Origin: Elusimicrobiales bacterium
GTDB taxonomy: Bacteria; Elusimicrobiota; Elusimicrobia; Elusimicrobiales; UBA9959
DNA: 64,000 bases
Assembly (NCBI GenBank): GCA_028713125.1
Contig: JAQTOU010000004.1
Coordinates: 62,001-126,000 of the forward strand
Reading direction: 5' to 3'
The translations under genes were made by a program, and so were the position numbers. Under the pieces are notes generated by a model. That model searched no databases and had not been told where the DNA came from. It saw only the letters and a program-made list of their open reading frames with translations. How positions within the stretch are numbered: the first letter of the stretch is position 1; the number at the start of each line of letters is the position of its first letter. Positions 36,701 to 45,031 of this stretch are shown here, piece by piece.

Positions 36701-37117
36701 GACCCGGAAAAGGCCATGGGCGAGCGGCGCCTTAAACGCTCGCCGCTGAGGGACGTGGCCGGCATGCTGATGTCTTTCTTCTATGCGGCCCACGCGCCTT
36801 TCCTGCTGCCGGGAGAAATTCCGCGCAAGGAGATGTCCGGCCTCGCTCCCTGGATAGACCTCTGGTACGCCTATACGGCGGGGGCTTTCCTCAGCGGCTA
36901 TCTTTCCGCCGCCCGGGACTCTCAGCTCCTCCCCCAGTCCAGGGAGGAAACGGATACTCTGCTGCACATCTTTCTCGCCGAGAAATGCATGCTCGACCTG
37001 GAAGCCGAAGCTTCCGTCCGCCCCGATTGGGCTTTTGTTCCCGCCAGGCTGCTGCGGCGCCTTCTCGACCCGGTCCGGCCCGACGAAAAGCCGCAGCTCC
37101 CGGAAGGAAAGACCTGA
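33770..37117 (+). CDS. treS: Trehalose synthase (GH13) fused to a degenerate maltokinase domain
   Basis: 1,115 residues, the usual size of TreS-maltokinase fusions. Residues 1-~560 are a GH13 maltose/trehalose isomerase beginning WYKDAVVYELHVKSFCDS. The catalytic triad is present: Asp209 in GLRLDAVPY, Glu251 in LLCEANQWPEE and Asp317 in FLRNHDELTL. The C-terminal half is maltokinase-like, with SPLRDVAGML strongly conserved. The kinase catalytic motif, HGDxHLGQ in the family, reads HGNYSLGQ, with Asn957 in place of the catalytic Asp. The following DFEGEP reads DFAGDP (Asp974 kept, Glu lost). The isomerase should work; ATP-dependent maltose phosphorylation looks doubtful. It follows malQ with a four-base overlap. 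Confidence 0.92.
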   Translation: MIKKQFPGSDPLWYKDAVVYELHVKSFCDSKDDGIGDFPGLMGKLPYLQSLGVTAVWLLPFYPSPLRDDGYDISDYYGINPDYGDMAEFKEFLKEAHRLGIRVITELVINHTSDQHPWFKRARQSPPGSAARDYYVWSDTPEKYKDARIIFKDFETSNWTWDPVAKAHYWHRFYHHQPDLNFENPHVRTGLLKVVDLWLGLGVDGLRLDAVPYLFEAEGTNCENLPQTHEFLKMLRAHVDSKFKDKMLLCEANQWPEEAAAYFGAGDECNMAFHFPVMPRLFMSLWMEDSFPVTDILDQTPAIPDSCQWAIFLRNHDELTLEMVTDEERDYMYKVYARDAKARINLGIRRRLAPLLGNNRRKIELMNILLFSLPGTPVLYYGDEIGMGDNFYLGDRNGVRTPMQWSPDRNAGFSKANPQKLFLPVVTDSEYHYEALNVENQEGNLSSLLWWMKRVIAMRANFKAFGRGAIEFVRSDNTKVIAFIRRFGDEVMLVVANLSRFSQAASLDLAKYSGYTPIEVFSGNGFPVIKEQPYLLTPGFHNYYWFQLKKQDGGAAADQPAPELKFPDASWGDIFESGEGSRLEPALAAYIKKCSCFGPGAAGLRRVKLAEYFALPSGSVLAVMEAFHSDGWIETCLLPLVFLTGEKASEAVKQHPQTLIASIEFPGEKGLLFDAIQNQGFHSDLLSLFVSKKKIRSGQSELRARPGEAFRTILSSNPIPADSRVLKTGPNGITIAYGNLYLLRFSRLLEEGSNPDVEIGRRLAGEGGFANSSPGFGALDLSRDGRFYGNIAVLSGFVQNQGDAWSMMIDEVAKYYDAVKSSPAAAAKPPAPPELSAVNLKDIPQQIMNLTGAVSFEMAAQLGRRTGEMHLALAAGAADPEFDPEPFSRLYQRSIYQSMSGHSKKAFLSLGKLLKSLPEESQQETHFILENQQRILKLMKPMTEKKFSAKKIRIHGNYSLGQALFTGKDFVIKDFAGDPEKAMGERRLKRSPLRDVAGMLMSFFYAAHAPFLLPGEIPRKEMSGLAPWIDLWYAYTAGAFLSGYLSAARDSQLLPQSREETDTLLHIFLAEKCMLDLEAEASVRPDWAFVPARLLRRLLDPVRPDEKPQLPEGKT

Positions 37118-37133
37118 GACCGGCTTTTAAGAT

Positions 37134-38351
37134 ATGTCCACCGAAATAGTGCTTATCTTTATAAGCGTAACGATATTGATCTCCTATATCCTGGACATCC
37201 TGTCCTCCAGGACGCGGGTCCCTCCCATTATTTTCATGATACTTTCAGGGATAGCCCTGAAAGTGGTGTCCGACAGGACGGGCGTAGTTATACCGCACGT
37301 CGAGGTGTTCCTTCCCACGCTCGGCGCCGTAGGCCTAATCCTGATCGTTCTTGACGCCGGGCTGGATCTGGACCTGAACAAGGACAAACTGCCGCTTCTC
37401 CGCGACAGTTTCCTGTCGGCGCTGGTTTCGATGGCCCTCACGCTTGCCGCCGTAACCGCGTTCTTTTTCATGGTCTTCGGCGGTGAAATACGGACCTGTC
37501 TCATTAACGCCCTCCCTTTCTCCATAATCAGCAGCGCCATAGCCATACCAGGCGCGAGGCATATAGAAAAAAGCCAGGGCGAATTCGTGACCTATGAGAG
37601 TTCTTTCTCCGATATCCTGGGGATCCTGCTTTTCAACCTGGTGCTCTATAATACCAGCTACGGGTTCAGGACCCTGTTCTCTTTCGGTTTCGAGATAATC
37701 GCGACTGTACTGGTTTCCGTCATCTTCTCGCTGGGCCTTACCATCCTGATAGAGAAAATAAATCACAAAATAAAATACCTGCCCATATTCTCGGCTCTTC
37801 TGCTGGCTTACGCCATTTCCAAGCAGATGCACTTCTCGCCGCTTATTCTTGTTCTTGTTTTCGGCCTGATGCTGAACAATTTTCACCTGGTCATACGCGG
37901 GAACCTGCGCCTTTACCTGGATGCCGATAAACTCCGGCAGGAGATAAATTCATTCAATAGCGTGATTTCGGAAACGACATTCGTGGTCAAGATATTTTTC
38001 TTCCTGCTGCTGGGGTACTCCGTAAGCCTCGGCAAGCTGGTAGGGATGGACCTGGTCGTGTTCGTTGTTCTGCCGCTGCTCGGGCTTGTTTACGCGGCAA
38101 GATATCCCGCCCTTTATTTTTTCAGCCGCTCAGCGATCAGGCCGCTTATCTACCTGGCCCCCCGCGGGCTGATAACGATCCTTCTCTTCATGAGCATACC
38201 CACCGAGCTGAGGGTAGCTAACGTCGACGACGGGCTTATAGTCTGGGTAATACTGGGGACTTCGGCCATAATGACGCTGGGCGTATTGCTGGACCGGAAC
38301 GGCGGTATCCGGGGTGATGGCGCCTCCCCGGAGCGGGGCCCGGCAGCCTGA
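37134..38351 (+). CDS. Cation:proton antiporter (CPA superfamily)
   Basis: 405 residues, about eleven membrane helices in the Na+/H+ exchanger fold. The early SSRTRVPPIIFMILSGIALK, the helix with LGAVGLILIVLDAGLDLDL, and the acidic pair-like site in TYESSFSDILGILLFNLVL match CPA1/CPA2 antiporters. No cytoplasmic nucleotide-binding (TrkA) domain follows. Na+ against K+ preference cannot be told. It lies 16 bases after TreS and ahead of an MscS channel, so ion and osmolyte control appear grouped here. Confidence 0.88.
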   Translation: MSTEIVLIFISVTILISYILDILSSRTRVPPIIFMILSGIALKVVSDRTGVVIPHVEVFLPTLGAVGLILIVLDAGLDLDLNKDKLPLLRDSFLSALVSMALTLAAVTAFFFMVFGGEIRTCLINALPFSIISSAIAIPGARHIEKSQGEFVTYESSFSDILGILLFNLVLYNTSYGFRTLFSFGFEIIATVLVSVIFSLGLTILIEKINHKIKYLPIFSALLLAYAISKQMHFSPLILVLVFGLMLNNFHLVIRGNLRLYLDADKLRQEINSFNSVISETTFVVKIFFFLLLGYSVSLGKLVGMDLVVFVVLPLLGLVYAARYPALYFFSRSAIRPLIYLAPRGLITILLFMSIPTELRVANVDDGLIVWVILGTSAIMTLGVLLDRNGGIRGDGASPERGPAA

Positions 38352-38389
38352 CCGGAACTAATTTGCGATAAACCCGAGGGACAATAACA

Positions 38390-40027
38390 ATGAAATTAAA
38401 AAAAATCATTCTTTTAGCCGTTTTGGCGCTGCCGGCCGCCCACGCCGCCGCTGAGCAGCCCCCGGTGCCTGCCGCGCCCAGGGAAGCCTCCGTATCGACC
38501 GCCGCCGTAACCCTGGACGGAAAAACCGTGCTGGTGCTGCAGTCGAGGCTGCTCTCCCTTTCGGCCGGGGAGCGGGCTCAGCGTGTGAGCGACCGTATCG
38601 CAAAACTTTCAAAGGACCCGTTGGCGGAAGTAGACCGCATCACCGTGAGCGAGGGGGATTCCACCTCCGATATCAGCCTGGACGATTTCGTGCTGATGTC
38701 CGTGACGGACAGGGACGCAAAAGCCGCCGGGCTCCCCCGGCAGGAACTGGCGCAAAAGAACGCCGCCCTGATAAAAGAAGCCGTGCTGTCTTTCAGGAAG
38801 GACTATAACATCCATACTCTGCTTTTAGGCGCTCTCTTCGCGCTACTGGCCACTATCGTCTTCGGCGTCATTTTGAAACTTATCGGGTCGTTATACAGCT
38901 CCGCGCTCCCGAAAGTCAACGCCTGGGCGCAGGCCAATATCAAGAGCATAAAGATCCAGCACCTGGAACTCGTCGACGCCGAGCGGCTGTTAAGCGGTTT
39001 TACCGCCTTGCTGGGGGCGGGCAGGGTTTTTCTTACGCTGCTTCTGCTCTATTTTTATATTCCCATCCTGTTCAGTTTCTTCCCCTGGACCAGGGATTTT
39101 TCCCCGGTGCTTTTCGGCTATGTCCTTCATCCCCTTTCCTCTCTCTTTAAGTCCCTGATACATTATATCCCCGACCTTATCTTCGTGGCGGTCACCATTA
39201 CGATAGTTCATTATTTCCTGAACGTGCTGAGGGCGGTGGCGGATGAAGTGCAGCGCGGCAGGATAGCGTTCAGAGGTTTTTATCCCGACTGGGCGAAGCC
39301 GACCTTCCAGATAGTCAGGTTCATAACCTGGGCCTTCACGCTTGTAGTGGTTTTTCCTTATCTTCCCGGGTCGAATTCCCCGGCTTTCAAGGGCGTGTCT
39401 GTGTTCCTGGGCGTTCTTTTCTCGCTTGGCTCGAGCTCGGCTATAGGCAATGCCGTGGCCGGCATCATGCTTACCTATATGCGCCCGTTCAAAGTAGGCG
39501 ACAGGGTGAAGATAGCGGAAACGGTCGGGGATATAACGGAAAAAAGTCTGCTCGTGACCCGGATAAAAACCATTAAGAACGTGAATATCACGGTCCCGAA
39601 CGCGCTGGTTCTGGGCAGCCACATCATAAACTACAGTTCACTTTCAGATAAAGAGGGGATAATCCTGAATACGACGGTGACCATAGGGTACGACGCGCCC
39701 TGGCCCAAAGTCCACGAGCTTCTGATCTCGGCCGCGGACGCGACGGACGATATCTTAAAGGACCCGAAGCCGTTTATCCTGCAGACCGCCCTGAACGACT
39801 ACAATGTCTCGTATGAGCTGAACGTTTATACGGAAAGGCCTGAGATAATGGCAGGGATCTATTCAAGGCTGCACGCCAATATCCAGGACAAGTTTAATGC
39901 TGCCGGAGTCGAAATAATGTCCCCGGCCTTCACCGGCATCCGCGACGCTAACGCCCCGGCGATGCCGGGATCAGGTGGAGCGGCTGATAAGTCAGCCGCT
40001 TTCAGGATCAGCGTTTCCAAGCAATGA
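38390..40027 (+). CDS. Mechanosensitive channel, MscS family, with exported N-terminal domain
   Basis: 545 residues. Signal peptide MKLKKIILLAVLALPAAHA precedes a periplasmic region of about 115 residues. Then come five or so membrane helices and the MscS core. The pore-lining helix is VFLGVLFSLGSSSAIGNAVA, followed by the beta domain with RPFKVGDRVKIAETVGDI and NITVPNALVLGSHIINYS. The C-terminal alpha/beta part ends near 525. It probably releases solutes on hypo-osmotic shock. An Asp/Ser-rich periplasmic section (VDRITVSEGDSTSDISLDDF) is of unknown role. RBS CGAGGGACA lies upstream of the ATG. Confidence 0.9.
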   Translation: MKLKKIILLAVLALPAAHAAAEQPPVPAAPREASVSTAAVTLDGKTVLVLQSRLLSLSAGERAQRVSDRIAKLSKDPLAEVDRITVSEGDSTSDISLDDFVLMSVTDRDAKAAGLPRQELAQKNAALIKEAVLSFRKDYNIHTLLLGALFALLATIVFGVILKLIGSLYSSALPKVNAWAQANIKSIKIQHLELVDAERLLSGFTALLGAGRVFLTLLLLYFYIPILFSFFPWTRDFSPVLFGYVLHPLSSLFKSLIHYIPDLIFVAVTITIVHYFLNVLRAVADEVQRGRIAFRGFYPDWAKPTFQIVRFITWAFTLVVVFPYLPGSNSPAFKGVSVFLGVLFSLGSSSAIGNAVAGIMLTYMRPFKVGDRVKIAETVGDITEKSLLVTRIKTIKNVNITVPNALVLGSHIINYSSLSDKEGIILNTTVTIGYDAPWPKVHELLISAADATDDILKDPKPFILQTALNDYNVSYELNVYTERPEIMAGIYSRLHANIQDKFNAAGVEIMSPAFTGIRDANAPAMPGSGGAADKSAAFRISVSKQ

Positions 40028-40045
40028 GGTTAAAGTTACGAGCGC

Positions 40046-41407
40046 CTAGCGGCGGAGGCGGTTGACGGCGTCGTCCACCAGTTGGATGAAGCGGAGGGCG
40101 TAGGAGGCCATGCCTCCGGGGGTAGCGGAATAGGTGGATTTATTCATCTGCTGCAGTTCTTTTCCCAGCTCGACCTTTATCGAATCCGATTTCGAGATGG
40201 AGAGCACCTGGGAGGGGTAGACGCTCATGTTCCCCGTCATCAGGAAACTGATCACGCAGGCCACGGTGGCGTACGGGGCCACCTTCGGGCCGAAGAGCTC
40301 GATGGCCATGATGCTCGCCGCTATGGGGGTGTTCGCGGCCCCGGCCAGGACCGCCACCATGCCGATAGCTGCGAAAGTCGCCGGGTCCAGGTGCATTATT
40401 GCGGCGTAGAGGCTGCCGGCCGTAGCCCCCACGAAGAAGATCGGCGTTATGATGCCGCCGCTCCCGCCGAAGCTGAGCGTTATCGCCGTAAATACCGACT
40501 TCATGGTGAAATCGTACCAGTGCGCGGGGACGCCGCGCAGGGAATCCTCCACTACGTCCAGGCCCAGGCCCAGGTAGCGCTTCGAGACCAGCAGGGTCAT
40601 GAGCACCAGGGCCGTCCCGCCGACCAGTCCCTTGGCGGGCTCCCATATCTTGATCTTATGGGCGGCGCCTTCAAAAAATTTTACCAGCTCGATCAGGATG
40701 ATGGTCGCGAGGCCGCAGAAGATCCCGGCCAGCATGACTTTGAGCATGAAAGTCTCTGAAAATACCGGGATGAAGCTCAGCGGGCTGTAAAAGTAGGTTA
40801 TCCCCATGGCCGAGGAGATCTGGTAGGCCGTTATGCCGGCTATGAAAGAGGGGAGCAGGACTTCGTAGAGTATCGCCCCGACAAAAAGCACTTCCACCCC
40901 GAAGATGGCGCCGGCTATGGGCGTGCCGAAGACGGCGGCGAAACCGGCGCTGATGCCGCAGATCACCAGTTTTTTCCTGTCATGCTCGTTGAAGCGGAAC
41001 AGGTCGCTGAAGGCCGAGGTGATGCCTGCGCCTATCTGGGCGCAGGGCCCTTCCTTGCCGGCGGAGCCGCCGGCCGCGAGGGTTATCAGGGTGGCGACAA
41101 GTTTGACCGGCACGACCGCGAGCGGTATTTTCCCGGCGCGCCTGTGCACCGCCTCTATAACCTTCTCTGTTCCGTGCCCCTTGGCGTCAGGGGCCAGGTA
41201 TTTGACCATCAGCGCGCTGAGGAAGAACGCGACGGGGAGTAAAAGGTAGGTGTATTCCCAGCCGCCGGCCCAGTCCGTGCCGCTGCGCAGCACTTTCAGG
41301 AAAAGCGCCGTGGGGAAACCGACCATCACGCCCGCCAGGGTGGCCAGGAATACCCATTTAGCTATGCTGATGAAGAGAAGCGTGGACTCCGTGATGCGTG
41401 TTTTCAT
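40046..41407 (-). CDS. ClC-family chloride channel/transporter
   Basis: 453 residues, about ten to twelve hydrophobic helices. The selectivity signatures are GSAGKEGPCAQIG (with the gating glutamate in KEGP), GTPIAGAIFGVEVLF and GGSGGIITPIFFVGATAG. Presence of the gating Glu suggests anion transport with a pH-dependent gate. No C-terminal CBS domains, so this is the short bacterial form. Transcribed convergently with the MscS gene, with its 5' end facing the HPF promoter region. Confidence 0.93.
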   Translation of the reverse strand: MKTRITESTLLFISIAKWVFLATLAGVMVGFPTALFLKVLRSGTDWAGGWEYTYLLLPVAFFLSALMVKYLAPDAKGHGTEKVIEAVHRRAGKIPLAVVPVKLVATLITLAAGGSAGKEGPCAQIGAGITSAFSDLFRFNEHDRKKLVICGISAGFAAVFGTPIAGAIFGVEVLFVGAILYEVLLPSFIAGITAYQISSAMGITYFYSPLSFIPVFSETFMLKVMLAGIFCGLATIILIELVKFFEGAAHKIKIWEPAKGLVGGTALVLMTLLVSKRYLGLGLDVVEDSLRGVPAHWYDFTMKSVFTAITLSFGGSGGIITPIFFVGATAGSLYAAIMHLDPATFAAIGMVAVLAGAANTPIAASIMAIELFGPKVAPYATVACVISFLMTGNMSVYPSQVLSISKSDSIKVELGKELQQMNKSTYSATPGGMASYALRFIQLVDDAVNRLRR

Positions 41408-41615
41408 TTTTTGTGCTTAATATAAACTACCAAAGATTCGTGCCGGTATGCAAAAAAACCCTACCCCGGGCGCCTTCCGCGGATAACCGGGTGGGCGCTC
41501 CCCGCCCTGGCGTTCTTTCAATTGAAACCCGGCCCTTAATATAATAAAATAGAGTCAATAAGGCTTTCCGCCTAAGAAGCGGAAAAGTCCGTGTTTTATT
41601 TCCATGGAGGATACA
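41408..41615. other. Divergent intergenic region between clC and hpf
   Basis: Holds the plus-strand hpf promoter (41522-41550), a leader hairpin (TTTCCGC 41565-41571 with GCGGAAA 41579-41585), and a GC-rich imperfect inverted repeat at about 41468-41506 with a run of A on its left side. No open reading frame of its own is convincing. Confidence 0.4.
41522..41550 (+). promoter_or_regulatory. Sigma70-like promoter ahead of hpf-hprK-rapZ-PTS
   Basis: TTGAAA (41522-41527), 17 bases, TAAAAT (41545-41550); an overlapping TATAAT at 41540-41545 is an alternative -10. The leader includes a 7-bp hairpin before the GGAGG ribosome site. Confidence 0.6.
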
Positions 41616-42137
41616 ATGAGAATACACATAGTGGCCCGCAAGATCAAGATGACCAAGCCCGTAAAGGATTTTATCGAAGCCAAGCTCGCCAAGCTTCACG
41701 AATACCTCGAGAATATAGTCTGGGCGCAGGTGATCGTTTCCGTGGAGAAGAAGATCCATTCCGCCGAGGTGATAGTGCACGCCGGCCACCAGACCATGAA
41801 GGCCGCCGCCTCCACCGACGAAATGTACTCCGCCATCGACAAAGCCATGGACAAGATGGAAGTGCAGATAAAGAAGTACAAGGAACGCTTTACCGACCAC
41901 CACGCCACCGAGACCATCGATACCGGCGAGTTCACCACGCTGGTGGGCCCCGAGATCCGCTTCTCCGTCGTGAAGGACGTCCCGCTCAAACCCATGAACA
42001 AGGAAGAGGCCGTGATGGAAATGGAAAAGCTCGGCTACAATTTCTGGCTGTTCCAGGTGCGCGGCTCCAAGAACCTGCAGGTCGTTTTCAAGCGGCTTGA
42101 CAGCACCTACGGCCTGCTGCAGCCCGTTAAGAAATAG
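41616..42137 (+). CDS. hpf: Ribosome hibernation promoting factor (long HPF)
   Basis: 173 residues from the ATG at 41616, which has GGAGG five bases upstream; an ATG at 41604 overlaps that site. The N-terminal ~95 residues are the S30AE/YfiA fold (IHIVARKIKMTKPVKDFIEAKLAKL and EVIVHAGHQTMKAAASTDEMYSAID). The C-terminal ~60 residues are the dimerisation domain of long HPF (KPMNKEEAVMEMEKLGYNFWLFQ). It joins 70S ribosomes into inactive 100S pairs in stationary phase. The HPF-HPrK-RapZ order recalls the rpoN-linked clusters of other bacteria, though rpoN is not in this window. Confidence 0.95.
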   Translation: MRIHIVARKIKMTKPVKDFIEAKLAKLHEYLENIVWAQVIVSVEKKIHSAEVIVHAGHQTMKAAASTDEMYSAIDKAMDKMEVQIKKYKERFTDHHATETIDTGEFTTLVGPEIRFSVVKDVPLKPMNKEEAVMEMEKLGYNFWLFQVRGSKNLQVVFKRLDSTYGLLQPVKK

Positions 42138-42203
42138 CGAAGGCCCTTTGAACGGCCGGGCCGCGGGCGGGGACTGACCTCCCGCGGCCTGGATAACCTT
42201 ACT

Positions 42204-43193
42204 ATGGCGACAGGTAAAGGCGCTCCCATGACCCACCCGGAAAAAAAACCCGGCAAGTTCCTGACGGTGAAGGAACTGCTGAAGTCCCGCGGCAAGATCC
42301 TCGGGCTTAAAGCCGTTTCAGGCGCGAAGAACCTGAGCCAGCGCATTACGGTCAGCGAAATAAACCGCCCCGGCCTCGCTATAGCCGGGCATATGGAGCA
42401 GTTCCGTTCCGAGCGCATCCAGATAATCGGCCAGGGCGAATACGCTTACTGCCTCAAAGAGGACCAGCGCAAGGTCCTGGCCAATCTGCAGAAGATGTTC
42501 GCCTCGCCCGACATCCCCTGCGTCATAGTCACCGGCGGCGTAAAGCCGCTGCCCTCCATCAAGCAGGCCTGCTCCAAGGCCGGCATCCCGCTCCTGGTCA
42601 CCACTTCGGACACCTCCGCTTTCATCCGCGAACTGACGATGTTCCTGGACGACCAGCTGGCCGCTATCACCTACGTGCACGGCGTGCTGGTGAACGTCTA
42701 TGGCCTGGGCGTCCTGATCCAGGGCGACTCGGGCGTGGGCAAGTCGGAGTGCGCGCTGGAGCTCCTCAAGCGCGGCCACATCCTGATCGCCGATGACGTG
42801 GTGGAAGTGAAGCGCCGCATCGGCTATATGCTGGTGGGCAATTCCCCCAAGAATATCAAGCATTACATGGAAGTCCGCGGGCTCGGGATCATCGACGTGG
42901 AGCTCCTCTTCGGCATAGGCTCCATCATGGACCAGTCGCTGATAGAGATGCATGTGAAGCTCGAGAGCGTCGCCCCCGGCACGCTCGGGTCCTACGACCG
43001 CACCGGCCTGGCCACGGCCGAGGTGCAGATCCTGGACGTGCCGGTGTCCTCCCTGCGGCTGCCCGTCACCCCGGGCCGCAATCTGGCCGTCCTTATAGAG
43101 GTGGCCGCGCTGAACCAGCGCCTGAAGAACCAGGGCTATTTCGTGGCCAAGAAGTTCAATGAAAGCCTTATACGGAAGATGGGCAAGAAATAA
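42204..43193 (+). CDS. hprK: HPr kinase/phosphorylase
   Basis: 329 residues, standard length. Walker A GDSGVGKS is at 174-181, after GVLVNVYGLGVLIQ. The family signature MEVRGLGIIDVELLFG follows, then the C-terminal KNQGYFVAKKFNESLIRKM. It phosphorylates and dephosphorylates HPr on Ser46, and the HPr encoded nearby has a serine at exactly that position. Start at 42204 chosen as the longest sensible ATG; 42228, with AAAGG upstream, is also possible. It ends directly against rapZ (stop then ATG). Confidence 0.95.
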   Translation: MATGKGAPMTHPEKKPGKFLTVKELLKSRGKILGLKAVSGAKNLSQRITVSEINRPGLAIAGHMEQFRSERIQIIGQGEYAYCLKEDQRKVLANLQKMFASPDIPCVIVTGGVKPLPSIKQACSKAGIPLLVTTSDTSAFIRELTMFLDDQLAAITYVHGVLVNVYGLGVLIQGDSGVGKSECALELLKRGHILIADDVVEVKRRIGYMLVGNSPKNIKHYMEVRGLGIIDVELLFGIGSIMDQSLIEMHVKLESVAPGTLGSYDRTGLATAEVQILDVPVSSLRLPVTPGRNLAVLIEVAALNQRLKNQGYFVAKKFNESLIRKMGKK

Positions 43194-44057
43194 ATGCTGT
43201 CAAAAAAAATCAAAGGCAAGATCTTCATCATAACCGGGATGTCGGGCGCCGGCAAGAGCCAGGCCCTCAAGTCTTTCGAGGACCTCGGGTTTTACTGCAT
43301 AGACAATTTGCCCATCACCCTGATCCCGCAGTTCGCCGGGCTGATCGGCGACCGGCGCTACCTCAAGAACGTCGCCCTCGGGATCGATATCCGCGAGGGC
43401 AGGTTCTTCAAGGATTTCATCCGCACGCTGGACAACCTGGGCAAGCTGGGCCTGGACCACAAGGTCATCTTCCTGGACGCTTCCGACGCCGTGCTGATGC
43501 AGCGCTTCTCGGAGACCCGCCACCGCCACCCGCTCGGCAAGAATATCGCCGCCGCGGTGAAGCAGGAGCGCCGCATCCTCTGCGACCTGAAAGCGCGCGC
43601 CAACAAGGTCATCGACACCTCCAAGCTGACGCTGGGCGAGCTGAAGGAGATCCTTTCCGGGACGCTCGAGCTGAAGCGCACCGCCGAGATGAAGCTCTCC
43701 GTGATCTCTTTCGGCTACAAGTACGGGATGCCGCTCGACGCCGATATCGTGATGGACGTGCGCTTCCTGCCGAACCCCTACTATGTGCCTTCCCTGAAGG
43801 CCAAGACCGGCCTGGACGCCGCCGTGGGCCGCTACCTGAGCGACAAGCCCGGCTTCAAGAATTTCCTCAACGGCTATACGGAGCAGATAAAGAACCTTCT
43901 GCCGCTTTACATCAAGGAAGGCAAGTCCTACCTGACCATAGCCATAGGCTGCACCGGCGGGCGCCACCGCAGCGTCTACATAGCCGGGGAGATGGCGAAG
44001 CGCCTGGCGGCCGGCGGCTTCTCGGTTTCCGAGTACCACAGGGATATCCGCAAATAA
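43194..44057 (+). CDS. rapZ: RapZ-family nucleotide-binding protein
   Basis: 287 residues. Walker A is GMSGAGKS (15-22), then the family string SFEDLGFYCIDNLP. The C-terminal RNA/metabolite-binding domain shows GCTGGRHRSVYIAGEMAKRL. In E. coli RapZ binds glucosamine-6-phosphate and steers decay of the GlmZ small RNA. In other phyla the role is less clear. Its place between HPr kinase and PTS proteins suggests nitrogen/carbon or cell-wall sugar control. Confidence 0.95.
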   Translation: MLSKKIKGKIFIITGMSGAGKSQALKSFEDLGFYCIDNLPITLIPQFAGLIGDRRYLKNVALGIDIREGRFFKDFIRTLDNLGKLGLDHKVIFLDASDAVLMQRFSETRHRHPLGKNIAAAVKQERRILCDLKARANKVIDTSKLTLGELKEILSGTLELKRTAEMKLSVISFGYKYGMPLDADIVMDVRFLPNPYYVPSLKAKTGLDAAVGRYLSDKPGFKNFLNGYTEQIKNLLPLYIKEGKSYLTIAIGCTGGRHRSVYIAGEMAKRLAAGGFSVSEYHRDIRK

Positions 44058-44095
44058 AGGCTGCCGCAAAGCCTGGAGGATAAAGGCCTGCATTT

Positions 44096-44503
44096 ATGAT
44101 CAACCTTATTGTAATCACTCACGGCGAATTCGGCGCCTACCTTATCGAGGCCGCGGAAGGGATAGTGGGCGCGCAGGCGGGGGGGCTGAAGAACGTCTCC
44201 ATCTCCCCGCGCATGACGCTGGAGCGCGTTAAAGATTCGATCTCCTCGGCCATAGAGGAAATGCGCTCCGGGGACGGCCTGATCTTCCTGATAGATATGC
44301 CCGGCGGGACGCCTATGAACGTGGTCCTTCCGATAGCCAAGGATATCGAGAAATGCGCGGTGATCTGCGGGGTGAACATCAATATGATGACCTCCGCTTT
44401 CGCCTACAGGCAGTCGCTGGACTTCGACCGCCTGTCGGCCAAGATCATAGAGGACGGCCGGAAGGCGATCTGCGAGGTAAAAAGCCTCCTGATGAAGAAG
44501 TGA
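44096..44503 (+). CDS. PTS mannose-family EIIA domain protein
   Basis: 135 residues, a single EIIA-Man domain. Active-site His9 sits in VITHGEFGAYL. The LIFLIDMPGGTPMNVVLP stretch matches the family's conserved DxxGGTPxN region. It accepts phosphate from HPr and passes it to the EIIB encoded eight bases on. A stand-alone IIA of this family can also serve regulation rather than transport. Confidence 0.93.
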   Translation: MINLIVITHGEFGAYLIEAAEGIVGAQAGGLKNVSISPRMTLERVKDSISSAIEEMRSGDGLIFLIDMPGGTPMNVVLPIAKDIEKCAVICGVNINMMTSAFAYRQSLDFDRLSAKIIEDGRKAICEVKSLLMKK

Positions 44504-44510
44504 AAATAAC

Positions 44511-44987
44511 ATGATCATTCTATACCGGGTTGACGACAGGCTGGTGCACGGGCAGGTGGTGGAGGGCTGGGTCCCGCACCTCCAGGCCCAGGAGCTGGCC
44601 GTGGTTTCCGACGAGATAGCCGGTGACGAGATGCTGCGCACCATCATGCGCTTCGCCACTCCCGAGGGCGTGGACCTGAAGGTGATGACCGTGGCCGAGG
44701 CGGTAGCCTACCTGCCGGGCGCGGAGAAGTCCGAACGCAAGGTCCTGCTGCTTCTCCCCGGCCTCGCCGAGGCGCTGACGCTGACGGAGAAGGGCTTCAG
44801 GATCCCGTCGCTGAATATCGGCGGGATGCATTATTCAGCCGGGAAGAACCTTTCCATCGGCAAGGCTATTTTCCTGAACGACCAGGACTGCGCCGCGCTG
44901 AAGGCGCTTTCCGCCGCCGGGATAAAGATCGAGGGCCGGGGCGTGCCCTCGGACGCGCCGCTGAACCTGATGGAAGCGATCGCTTAA
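44511..44987 (+). CDS. PTS mannose-family EIIB domain protein
   Basis: 158 residues. Active-site His13 lies in RVDDRLVHGQV, the classic EIIB-Man motif, followed by VVSDEIAGDEMLRTIMRFATPEG. The ending LPSLNIGGMHY-type region is also conserved. It would phosphorylate a sugar entering through EIIC/EIID. A GH57 gene separates it from those membrane subunits. Confidence 0.92.
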   Translation: MIILYRVDDRLVHGQVVEGWVPHLQAQELAVVSDEIAGDEMLRTIMRFATPEGVDLKVMTVAEAVAYLPGAEKSERKVLLLLPGLAEALTLTEKGFRIPSLNIGGMHYSAGKNLSIGKAIFLNDQDCAALKALSAAGIKIEGRGVPSDAPLNLMEAIA

Positions 44988-44989
44988 AG

Positions 44990-45014
44990 GGACCGGGAAT
45001 CTGGGATCTTGAAA
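44990..45014 (+). repeat. Short degenerate heptanucleotide repeat patch
   Basis: Reads ccgggaa, tctggga, tcttgaa between the EIIB and GH57 genes; a weak match to the heptad family. Confidence 0.3.
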
Positions 45015-45031
45015 ACAGAAACTGAATTTTA

